Assembly (NCBI RefSeq): GCF_023656565.1
Contig: NZ_JAMOKG010000002.1
Location: forward strand, 1,517,551-1,581,550
DNA: 64,000 bases
DNA from: Flavobacterium tyrosinilyticum
Lineage (GTDB): Bacteria; Bacteroidota; Bacteroidia; Flavobacteriales; Flavobacteriaceae
Direction: 5' to 3'
Below are positions 17,828 to 24,754 of the stretch, in pieces. The notes under the pieces are model-generated. The model saw nothing but the letters and a program-made list of their open reading frames with translations, was not told the DNA's origin and searched no databases. The position numbers were made by a program, and so were the translations under genes. Within the stretch, counting starts at the first letter, position 1; each line of letters begins with the position of its first letter.

Positions 17828-17847
17828 ACAAAGTTTCCTAACTTTGT
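17828..17847 (+). promoter_or_regulatory. -7 box embedded in a dyad upstream of the MFS gene
   Basis: A perfect 8-bp dyad ACAAAGTT-TCCT-AACTTTGT spans 17828-17847. It contains TAACTTTG (17839-17846), a match to the TAnnTTTG -7 consensus, 22 bases before the ATG of the MFS transporter and between divergent genes. It may be a regulated promoter or only a repeat-derived hairpin. Confidence 0.4.
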
Positions 17848-17868
17848 GACGATAATTTATCAAACAAA

Positions 17869-19086
17869 ATGCTAAAAACTGCCTTAACTCACTACATTAA
17901 CAACTTTCGAGGTTTTACCAGAGAAGTTTGGATTCTTGCTATCATCACTTTTATTAACCGCGCTGGAACAATGGTTCTTCCTTTTTTATCCAAATATTTA
18001 AAAGAAGATCTTCATTTTTCGTATAATCAAGTAGGTTGGATTATGGTGGCTTTTGGTCTTGGATCTATGTTGGGTTCTTGGCTTGGCGGTAAATTATCAG
18101 ATAAGATCGGGTTCTATAAAATCATGATTTTTAGTTTATTCACTAGTGGTGTTTCTCTATTTTTTGTTCAATATATTACCACTTTCTGGGCTCTTTGTGC
18201 CGCCATGTTTGTTCTTATGACGATTGCAGATATGTTTCGTCCTGCTATGTTTGTGTCTCTAGGCGCTTATGCCAAACCAGAAAATCGTACTCGTGCACTT
18301 ACACTTGTGCGCCTTGCTGTAAATCTTGGTTTTGCAGCTGGACCTGCGCTTGGAGGTTTGATTATTATGGGAATGGGATATTCCGGTTTGTTTTGGGTTG
18401 ACGGAGCTTCTTGTATTATTTCGATTTCAATTTTTGCTTTATTGGTAAAAGAAAAGAAAAAAGCAACGCATGATGATAAAATGGAAAGTGCTACTGATGT
18501 AAAATCGGTCTTTCACGATAAAATTTTCTGGGTTTTCTTGTTTGTAAGTTTCATTACAGCAATGATTTTCTTCCAGCTATTTACCACTTTGCCTTTATAT
18601 CATAATGAAAAATTTGGCTTAAGCGAATTCCAAACCGGTTTGCTAATGACCTTAAATGGACTTTTAATCTTTACTCTAGAAATGCCAACAGTTGGATTTT
18701 TAGAGCGAAAAGCTTTTCCGAAGATTAGAATTATTATCGTTGGATCGTTTGTTATGGCGAGCAGTTTCTTTTTACTTCTAGTTAATTTCTGGGCCGGAAT
18801 TTTGGTTGTGAGCATGGTTTGCATTTCGATTGGAGAAGTGCTTACTTTCCCTTTTTCTAATGCTTTCGCTTTGAGCCGCGCACCACGTGGACAAGAAGGC
18901 CGATACATGGCTCTTTATACAATGAGTTTTAGCCTTGCTCATATTATCAGTTCTAAGCTTGGATTTGAAATTATTACCCGATTCGGTTATCAAATTAACT
19001 GGCTTTTTATGGCCTGCATCGGAGTTGTTGCAACGGGATGCTGCATTTGGATTAAGAACGCTTTAACCAACGAGAAGATTTCGTAA
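17869..19086 (+). CDS. MFS transporter, drug-exporter-like
   Basis: 405 residues with 12 predicted transmembrane helices. MFS motif A appears in the first cytoplasmic loop (GSWLGGKLSDKIGFYK, about 70-85), and the helix five segment AAGPALGGLI resembles the antiporter motif. It is related to multidrug/efflux MFS proteins such as MdtH, and the substrate is unknown. The final 20 codons and 20 downstream bases recur in degenerate form at 20290-20380, showing a past duplication of the 3' end. The gene is divergent from DUF1684 with a regulated-looking promoter region. Confidence 0.87.
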   Translation: MLKTALTHYINNFRGFTREVWILAIITFINRAGTMVLPFLSKYLKEDLHFSYNQVGWIMVAFGLGSMLGSWLGGKLSDKIGFYKIMIFSLFTSGVSLFFVQYITTFWALCAAMFVLMTIADMFRPAMFVSLGAYAKPENRTRALTLVRLAVNLGFAAGPALGGLIIMGMGYSGLFWVDGASCIISISIFALLVKEKKKATHDDKMESATDVKSVFHDKIFWVFLFVSFITAMIFFQLFTTLPLYHNEKFGLSEFQTGLLMTLNGLLIFTLEMPTVGFLERKAFPKIRIIIVGSFVMASSFFLLLVNFWAGILVVSMVCISIGEVLTFPFSNAFALSRAPRGQEGRYMALYTMSFSLAHIISSKLGFEIITRFGYQINWLFMACIGVVATGCCIWIKNALTNEKIS

Positions 19087-19146
19087 AAAAACTTTTAACT
19101 TTTTAGATTCTAACAAAAGTAAGCGTTTTCTTAATTTAAAATAAAA

Positions 19147-19174
19147 GAGAGTCATACAATTCTATATGACTCTC
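19147..19174 (-). terminator. Convergent hairpin terminator
   Basis: The stem GAGAGTCATA / TATGACTCTC (10 perfect pairs, eight-base loop) is followed on the minus strand by a T-rich stretch (TTTTATTTTAA). It lies between the convergent MFS gene and a small exported-protein gene and may serve both. Confidence 0.7.
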
Positions 19175-19205
19175 AATTTAATAACATTATTTGGGTTTCA
19201 TTTTT

Positions 19206-19601
19206 TTATTCAATTTCAAAACTTGATTTTACTTGAATATAACTCTTCTTAGCATCGTCACTTTTAACTAAAAAAATAGTATAACCTTTGAGATAATCCC
19301 AAAGCTCATAATCCCTTAATTTTAATCTTCTGTTTTCATTATAGAATTTAGACGACCTAATAAATTCTTTAAGATTAATTTCTTTTGATTTTGTATTGCA
19401 AACATTTATCTTTTGAACTTCAGTAAAGTAAAAGCCACCAATACGAGCACCACTTCCATCTTTTATATAATAATTTGGATTTTCAGGATATATAGTAATA
19501 TAATTACTATCATAAGCAAAAAAAAGTGTGTCTTTTACTTTTTCCTGACCTTGAGAATTTATTCCTAGAATACAAGTCACTAATAAAATGAATATTTTCA
19601 T
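19206..19601 (-). CDS. Small exported protein, paralogue A
   Basis: 131 residues from the ATG at 19601, which begins a signal peptide (MKIFILLVTCILGINSQGQ); a start at 19622 would add seven residues. After the signal come short beta strands and the segment KVKDTLFFAYDSNYITI, then YIKDGSG, INLKEFIRSSKFY and a final strand ending in SYIQVKSSFEIE. The upstream neighbour has the same arrangement, so the two are tandem paralogues. No family was recognised. Both lie inside a region bounded by a duplicated MFS gene end. Confidence 0.7.
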   Translation of the reverse strand: MKIFILLVTCILGINSQGQEKVKDTLFFAYDSNYITIYPENPNYYIKDGSGARIGGFYFTEVQKINVCNTKSKEINLKEFIRSSKFYNENRRLKLRDYELWDYLKGYTIFLVKSDDAKKSYIQVKSSFEIE

Positions 19602-19638
19602 AATTTGTTTTCCAAATTTCAAGCTTTATATTAAATAT

Positions 19639-20061
19639 TTAGTCAAAAATCACAATTGAAATATCAACTTTAATATATTCGGTTTTTTCATCACTTTCCC
19701 TTATCAAAATAATTTTATAATTTTTCATAAAATCGAGCAGTCCTTTTATATCTAATGTTATTTTCCCTTGATTTATAAAGAATTTTGAATTCCTTATAAA
19801 ATACTTTAAATCCAATACTTCTGTAGGTTTTAAATTAAATAAAATTTCAGCTTCTTGAAAACAAAATTCGGTATGTCCATTTCCGTCTTCAATAAAAAAA
19901 GTTTTTGGAATATTCTTGTTTTCAAACAGATAAGAATTATCTATTTTAAAATACAACGTATCTTTTTTTACTTTTTGCTGCGCTTGTACATTATTTAAAA
20001 GAAATAAATACATTATGAGTCTACATCCTATGAAAACAGAGCTTTTAAATTTTGACATCAT
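19639..20061 (-). CDS. Small exported protein, paralogue B
   Basis: 140 residues, with a signal peptide around MYLFLLNNVQAQ (an internal Met at residue 17 could be the true start). It aligns along its length with paralogue A: KVKKDTLYFKIDNSYL, FFIEDGNGH, LDLKYFIRNSKFF and EYIKVDISIVI occupy matching positions. The gene ends 38 bases before the chosen start of paralogue A and is likely co-transcribed with it. Function unknown. Confidence 0.7.
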   Translation of the reverse strand: MMSKFKSSVFIGCRLIMYLFLLNNVQAQQKVKKDTLYFKIDNSYLFENKNIPKTFFIEDGNGHTEFCFQEAEILFNLKPTEVLDLKYFIRNSKFFINQGKITLDIKGLLDFMKNYKIILIRESDEKTEYIKVDISIVIFD

Positions 20062-20449
20062 CGTTCAAATCAAATTAAGTTTGATATTATTTATTATCAC
20101 ATAGACTAAATGGTGCTAATGGTCAATTATAACCGAATGGTATTGCTCATCTGCATATCTTCAATAAACTTCTCTAAAATATAATTCAAGTGAACGAATA
20201 TAAAAGAAATGTGTTTAATTTAACAAATAAAATATTAAAAATATATTGATTAGAACTTTTACTACAATCACAGATAAATCATTTCAAAAATGGTTATTGC
20301 AAAAGGATCCTGCATTTGGATTAACGCTTTGACCAACGAGAAGATTTCCTAAAAAAAACTTTTAACTTTTTAAAACCTTATCATTCAATTTATTACCATT
20401 AAATTTGAATAGTATTTCTGCATTCAAAACTGAAAGCAAACTTAATTTT
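20062..20449. other. Intergenic region with gene remnants
   Basis: About 390 AT-rich bases without an intact gene. Two remnants are visible: a short minus-strand reading frame ending at 20127 (LEKFIEDMQMSNTIRL), which looks like a protein C-terminus without a start, and the degenerate copy of the MFS gene end at 20290-20380 described separately. This looks like a rearrangement scar between the paralogue pair and the BlaI/M56 cluster. Confidence 0.55.
20290..20380 (+). pseudogene. Degenerate duplicate of the MFS gene 3' end
   Basis: Reading from 20293 the frame gives VIAKGSCIWINALTNEKIS and a stop at 20350-20352, against VVATGCCIWIKNALTNEKIS at the end of the MFS gene (19027-19086). The similarity continues past the stop through AAAAACTTTTAACTTTTT. 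The copy has substitutions and a three-base deletion. It lies 1.2 kb downstream, beyond the two paralogous small genes, in the same orientation. Confidence 0.85.
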
Positions 20450-20503
20450 TAGTTAAATAACTATTTTTATAGTTGCGTAACTAAAAAAATAGTTGTAGGT
20501 TTG
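20450..20503 (+). promoter_or_regulatory. Promoter with overlapping BlaI-type operator dyads
   Basis: Three dyads built from TAGTT/AACTA overlap: TAGTTA-AA-TAACTA (20450-20463), AACTAT-TTTT-ATAGTT (20459-20474) and AACTA-N6-TAGTT (20479-20494). A -7 box TAGGTTTG (20496-20503) and a TTG at 20473-20475, spaced by 20 bases, form a Bacteroidota promoter. The dyads cover its -33 and spacer. The first codon of the BlaI gene is 17 bases downstream. Binding by the adjacent BlaI proteins is inferred. Confidence 0.65.
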
Positions 20504-20520
20504 AATTAAAATTAGAGAAG

Positions 20521-20889
20521 ATGCAGAAGTTAACAAACAAAGAAGAAGAAATCATGATGATTTTATGGAAGCTGAAAAAAGCTTTCGTAAAAGAAATCCA
20601 AGCCGAAATAACAGAAGATCAGCCACATTACAACACATTATCGACTATTGTGCGTAATCTGGAAGAAAAAGGATATGTTGGACACAATGCTTTTGGAAAC
20701 ACACATCAATACTTTCCTATTATAGCAATTGAAGATTACAGAAAAGGATTTATGAAAACCGCTATCGATAATTACTTCAACAGTTCTTATAAAAGTATGG
20801 TTTCCTTTTTTGCTAAAGAAGAAAAAATTTCAGCAGATGAATTGCGTGAGATTTTATCAATGATCGAAAATAAAAACGAAAAAAAATAA
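20521..20889 (+). CDS. BlaI/MecI/CopY family repressor, copy 1
   Basis: 122 residues. The N-terminal winged helix (about 1-75) has the family pattern LTNKEEEIMMILWKL, then HYNTLSTIVRNLEEKGYV for the recognition helix and wing. The C-terminal 45 residues form the dimerisation helices (SADELREILSMIE). In BlaI systems the repressor is cleaved after the membrane metalloprotease is activated. The M56 protease starts eight bases downstream. A near-identical paralogue lies at 22501. The promoter in front carries matching dyads. Confidence 0.93.
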   Translation: MQKLTNKEEEIMMILWKLKKAFVKEIQAEITEDQPHYNTLSTIVRNLEEKGYVGHNAFGNTHQYFPIIAIEDYRKGFMKTAIDNYFNSSYKSMVSFFAKEEKISADELREILSMIENKNEKK

Positions 20890-20896
20890 TCAGTTT

Positions 20897-22471
20897 ATGG
20901 AAGCAGTTTTCATTTACATCGCCAAATCAAGCAGTTTAATGCTAATGTTTTATTGTGCTTACTATTTTTTACTGCGCAAAGAAACATTTTTCAACAGTAA
21001 CAGATGGTTTCTTTTATCTGGCTTGGTAGTCTCAGTAATTTTACCATTATTGACTTACACAAAAGTAATATGGATTGATGCTGCTCCTAATTTCGATACC
21101 AATATCCAAACAACATTAATAAGTAACTCGGACAGCGAATCGGTAGAATTTAATTGGAATTATATTATTCTAGGCTTCTATGGGATTGGTCTTATTGTTT
21201 TTCTTTTAAAATTGGCAATTGACTTTTATAGTTTGAACGCTATTATAAAAGGAAAAAAAATCAAACAGCAAGCCGATTTCAAATTTGTAGATATCAACGA
21301 AAATATCGCGCCTTTCTCCTATTTTGAATACATTGTGTACAACTCATCACTTTACACCGCATCAGAATTAGAAAGCATTTTGGAACATGAAAAAGTGCAC
21401 AGCGATCAAAATCATACTTTTGATGTATTGATTTCGAGAATCTTCAGTATCATTTTCTGGTTCAATCCTATTGTATGGCTTTACAAAAAGGCAATCACTC
21501 AAAATTTGGAGTTTATTGCTGATAGTGAAGCTTCTAAAAAACTTTCAGACAAAAAAGCATATCAATACACGCTTTTAAAAATAACAACACACGAAAATTG
21601 TGTTGCAATCACCAATCATTTTTATCAATCATTAATCAAAAAACGAATTGTCATGTTAAACAAAAATCAATCAAAAATGAGGAATTCCTGGAAGTATTAT
21701 CTTATGCTTCCTGCACTTGCAACATTTGTTTTATTATTTCAAGTTGAAGTAATTGCGAAAGAGAAACCACAAATTATAAAAGAAAACGATTCAAATATTG
21801 AATCTGTAGATGTTTTTAAAATCAGCAAAAATTCTACAGATGCCGAATTAAATGAAATCAAGAATAATTTGAAGAAAAACCACAATGTGAAATTTGAAAT
21901 GTCAGAAATTAAGAGAAATGACTCGGACCAACTGACATCTATTACGATCGATATAAAGAAAGGAAAACAACATTCAAAATCCATTCAAAATTCGGATAAA
22001 GCAATAAATGAATTCGGAGTAATTATTATTACTTATAAAAATGGCGATAAAAAAATAGGAATTCAGACTGTAAATAATTCTAATGACAAAGAACCTAAAA
22101 AAGCAATTAGCAATAAACTAAAAACCGAAACCAATGTTAACACTAATTCTAATACTAGTACAAAAACTAACAGTAATAGTAGTGCAAATTCTAGCACTAC
22201 TGTAATTGTAGATAACGACAATAATACGGTTATTACTACTTCTTCTGATGAAGGAACATCTGTTGCCGTTTCAAATGGTGTAAAAACGAATGTGAAATTA
22301 GGTTTTCCGCTTGTAATTTTAGATGGAAAAGATATGCCTTCTGATTTTGATATGAACAGCCTTCCTCCTAGCACGATTAAATCGGTAAGAGTTTTTAAAA
22401 GCTTAGATGCTGTAGCTTTATTTGGTGAAAAAGGCGAGCATGGTATTGTCGAAATTAAAACCAAAAAATAA
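20897..22471 (+). CDS. M56 family (BlaR1-like) membrane metallopeptidase, copy 1
   Basis: 524 residues. Transmembrane helices are at about 4-26, 36-55, 88-110 and 268-286. The zinc motif HEKVH (164-168) lies in the cytoplasmic loop between helices three and four, and the NLEFIADSEASKK segment near 203-215 supplies the third ligand. The periplasmic C-terminus has no penicillin-binding sensor domain. Instead it has a Ser/Thr/Asn-rich linker and ends in a 40-residue module (STIKSVRVFKSLDAVALFGE and GIVEIKTKK) that resembles the closing part of a TonB-receptor plug. It follows BlaI copy 1 closely. The signal sensed is unknown. Confidence 0.9.
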   Translation: MEAVFIYIAKSSSLMLMFYCAYYFLLRKETFFNSNRWFLLSGLVVSVILPLLTYTKVIWIDAAPNFDTNIQTTLISNSDSESVEFNWNYIILGFYGIGLIVFLLKLAIDFYSLNAIIKGKKIKQQADFKFVDINENIAPFSYFEYIVYNSSLYTASELESILEHEKVHSDQNHTFDVLISRIFSIIFWFNPIVWLYKKAITQNLEFIADSEASKKLSDKKAYQYTLLKITTHENCVAITNHFYQSLIKKRIVMLNKNQSKMRNSWKYYLMLPALATFVLLFQVEVIAKEKPQIIKENDSNIESVDVFKISKNSTDAELNEIKNNLKKNHNVKFEMSEIKRNDSDQLTSITIDIKKGKQHSKSIQNSDKAINEFGVIIITYKNGDKKIGIQTVNNSNDKEPKKAISNKLKTETNVNTNSNTSTKTNSNSSANSSTTVIVDNDNNTVITTSSDEGTSVAVSNGVKTNVKLGFPLVILDGKDMPSDFDMNSLPPSTIKSVRVFKSLDAVALFGEKGEHGIVEIKTKK

Positions 22472-22500
22472 AAAGTTTTAATCTTTTAAATCACTGAGAA

Positions 22501-22869
22501 ATGCAAAAACTGACCAATAAAGAAGAAGAAATCATGCATATTTTATGGAAGCTGAAAAAAGCTTTTGTAAAAGAAATTCAAGCAGAGATTTTAGAAGATC
22601 AGCCACATTATAATACTTTGTCTACCATTGTTCGTAATCTGGAAGAAAAGGGATATGTTGCACATAATGCTTTTGGAAATACGCATCAATATTACCCAGC
22701 TGTAAGCATCGAAGACTATAGAAAAGGGTTCATGAGCACTGCAATTGACAATTATTTTAATAGCTCATACAAAAGCATGGTTTCTTTTTTTGCCAAAGAA
22801 GAAAAAATCTCGGCAGACGAATTGCGAGAAATATTAGACATGATCGAAAATCCAAAAGCAGGTAAGTAA
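22501..22869 (+). CDS. BlaI/MecI/CopY family repressor, copy 2
   Basis: 122 residues, differing from copy 1 at only about 15 positions (for example IMHILWKL for IMMILWKL). All winged-helix residues are kept, so both proteins probably bind the same operator. It starts 29 bases after the first M56 gene, without visible dyads of its own, suggesting one transcript from the promoter at 20450. The C-terminal helix ends in MIENPKAGK. The second M56 gene begins 11 bases later. Confidence 0.93.
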   Translation: MQKLTNKEEEIMHILWKLKKAFVKEIQAEILEDQPHYNTLSTIVRNLEEKGYVAHNAFGNTHQYYPAVSIEDYRKGFMSTAIDNYFNSSYKSMVSFFAKEEKISADELREILDMIENPKAGK

Positions 22870-22880
22870 TCAAAATAGTT

Positions 22881-24749
22881 ATGGAAGCACTTTTCATTTT
22901 TATCTTAAAATCAAGCGGGTTATTAGCAATGTTTTATTTTGCTTACATCTTTTTACTTCGCAAAGAAACTTTTTTTAACAGTAGCCGCTGGTTTTTAATT
23001 GCGGGATTAATCACTTCTGTGGTATTGCCTTTTGTAGTTTATACGAAAGTGATTTGGGTTGAAGCGCCTCCAGCGCCAGCGCCAGATCCAATAATTACAA
23101 CTACAACAACTGATGTAGCAAATATTCCAACTTCAAATCATGAAGCTGCTGTTTATAACACTCAGTATAAGCCAACAACTGTTTCTGTTATTGAAGAAGA
23201 AAATTTTGAAATCGATTGGACTTTGGTCGCGGCTGTAGTGTACGGAATTGGCTTCGTAGGTTTTATGATCAAATTTGCACTTGATTTTTACAGTCTGAAT
23301 TCTGTTTTAAAAGGAAAAAAGATTGAACTGCAGGAAGATTTTAAATTTATCGATGTTAATGAAAATATAGCTCCTTTCTCTTATTTCGATTACATTGTAT
23401 ATAACTCATCACTATATACTTCGTCGGAATTAGAAAGTATTTTGGAGCACGAAAAAGTGCACAGCGATCAAAAGCATACCATTGACGTTTTGATTTCTAG
23501 AATCTTTTGCATTCTATTTTGGTTTAACCCAATTATCTGGCTTTATAAGAAAGCTATTCTGCAAAATCTTGAATTCATTGCAGATAGTGAAGCTTCTAAA
23601 AAAATTGCCGACAAAAAAGCGTATCAATACACACTTTTAAAAATCACAACACACGAAACTTGTGTTGCAATCACCAATCATTTTTATCAATCATTAATCA
23701 AAAAACGAATTGTCATGTTAAACAAAAATCAATCAAACAAAAGAAATTACTGGAAGTATTCGGCAGTAATACCTGCTCTTGGTGCATTTGTTCTTTTATT
23801 TCAAATAAGAACCATTGCACAAGAAAAGAAACAAGCTGAAGTTGCAACAATCCAAAGAGACACTGTTAAGGATACAGAGCAAACAATCAAAATTACTAAA
23901 AACACGACTGATAAGGAATTAAATGAATTGCCAGGACAATTAAAGGCAAATCATAATTTGGATGTCGAAATTTCGGATGTAAAAAGAAATACCAAAGAAG
24001 AATTGACTGGGATTCAAATCAAAGTAAAATCAGATTCTGGTAAAAAACAAATGATCAGAATTGACGGAGACGAAGCTATTAAAGACTGCGAATTGGCAAT
24101 TGGAACAAACGAAAATGGATCAAAGGCTATTGTAATTAATACTGATGGAAATTTCAGAACACCAATGATTATCAAAAACAATAAAGTTATTGTTCGCACT
24201 TTTGGAAATGGAGAATCTGATGTTGCAGCTCCTGCACCTCCAACCCCACCAGCATTTCCTTCAGGACCAATGCCTCCTGTTCCAGCAATTGATATGTCAA
24301 AAATGCCGAAACCTCCTGTTGCTCCAAAAAATCCAAAGGATAAAGTAGCAATGGCTAAGTTTGAAAAAGACATGGAAGCTTTTGGAAAACAAATGGAAGC
24401 GTTTGAACCTCAAATGAAAGAATACGAAAAGCAGGTTGAAGCTATCATGTCGCAAAGAGCAGAAGTTTACGAGAAAGAAATGGCGAAATATGAAATTGCT
24501 ATGGAAAAGTTCAGTGCAAACATGGAAAAGTTCAACTATGACTTTAATTTCAAATTCGGAGACGATTCTAAAGACTATGAAAACAGCATGAAACAATACG
24601 AGCAAGACATGAAACAGTATGAGCTTGATATGAAACAACATGCTAAAGATATGAAGCAACATGAAAAAAACATGAAACAGCATGAAAAAGACATGAAGCA
24701 ACGTGAAAAAGAGATGAAAGAAATGGAAAAGCAGAATAAAAAAGCTTAA
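22881..24749 (+). CDS. M56 family (BlaR1-like) membrane metallopeptidase, copy 2
   Basis: 622 residues, paralogous to copy 1 through about residue 300. Helices are at 4-26, 36-55 and 115-137 and near 295-312, with the zinc motif HEKVH at 190-194. An extra Pro/Thr-rich insertion (about 62-108) precedes helix three. The periplasmic C-terminus differs completely from copy 1: a Pro-rich hinge (about 448-485) leads into a highly charged helix of about 130 residues that ends in seven MKQ-type heptads. A 78-nt block at 23660-23737 is identical to 21598-21675 in copy 1. No penicillin-sensor domain is present. Confidence 0.9.
   Translation: MEALFIFILKSSGLLAMFYFAYIFLLRKETFFNSSRWFLIAGLITSVVLPFVVYTKVIWVEAPPAPAPDPIITTTTTDVANIPTSNHEAAVYNTQYKPTTVSVIEEENFEIDWTLVAAVVYGIGFVGFMIKFALDFYSLNSVLKGKKIELQEDFKFIDVNENIAPFSYFDYIVYNSSLYTSSELESILEHEKVHSDQKHTIDVLISRIFCILFWFNPIIWLYKKAILQNLEFIADSEASKKIADKKAYQYTLLKITTHETCVAITNHFYQSLIKKRIVMLNKNQSNKRNYWKYSAVIPALGAFVLLFQIRTIAQEKKQAEVATIQRDTVKDTEQTIKITKNTTDKELNELPGQLKANHNLDVEISDVKRNTKEELTGIQIKVKSDSGKKQMIRIDGDEAIKDCELAIGTNENGSKAIVINTDGNFRTPMIIKNNKVIVRTFGNGESDVAAPAPPTPPAFPSGPMPPVPAIDMSKMPKPPVAPKNPKDKVAMAKFEKDMEAFGKQMEAFEPQMKEYEKQVEAIMSQRAEVYEKEMAKYEIAMEKFSANMEKFNYDFNFKFGDDSKDYENSMKQYEQDMKQYELDMKQHAKDMKQHEKNMKQHEKDMKQREKEMKEMEKQNKKA
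24588..24735 (+). repeat. 21-bp coding repeat (Met-Lys-Gln heptads)
   Basis: Seven consecutive 21-bp units, each starting ATGAAR, encode heptads of the form MKQ(Y/H/R)E-x-(D/E), such as MKQYEQD, MKQHEKN and MKQREKE. The third positions vary, so the repeat is not a recent slippage product. It forms the C-terminal end of M56 copy 2 and predicts a long, highly charged helix. Confidence 0.85.
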
Positions 24750-24754
24750 TCCTA

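Noticed and set aside
20127..20210. Short minus-strand frame ending LEKFIEDMQMSNTIRL
   Set aside because: There is no start codon and under 30 codons; it is kept only as a possible remnant in the intergenic entry.
23064..23090. Proline/alanine-rich short repeat in M56 copy 2
   Set aside because: It is a low-complexity periplasmic linker, not a separate element.
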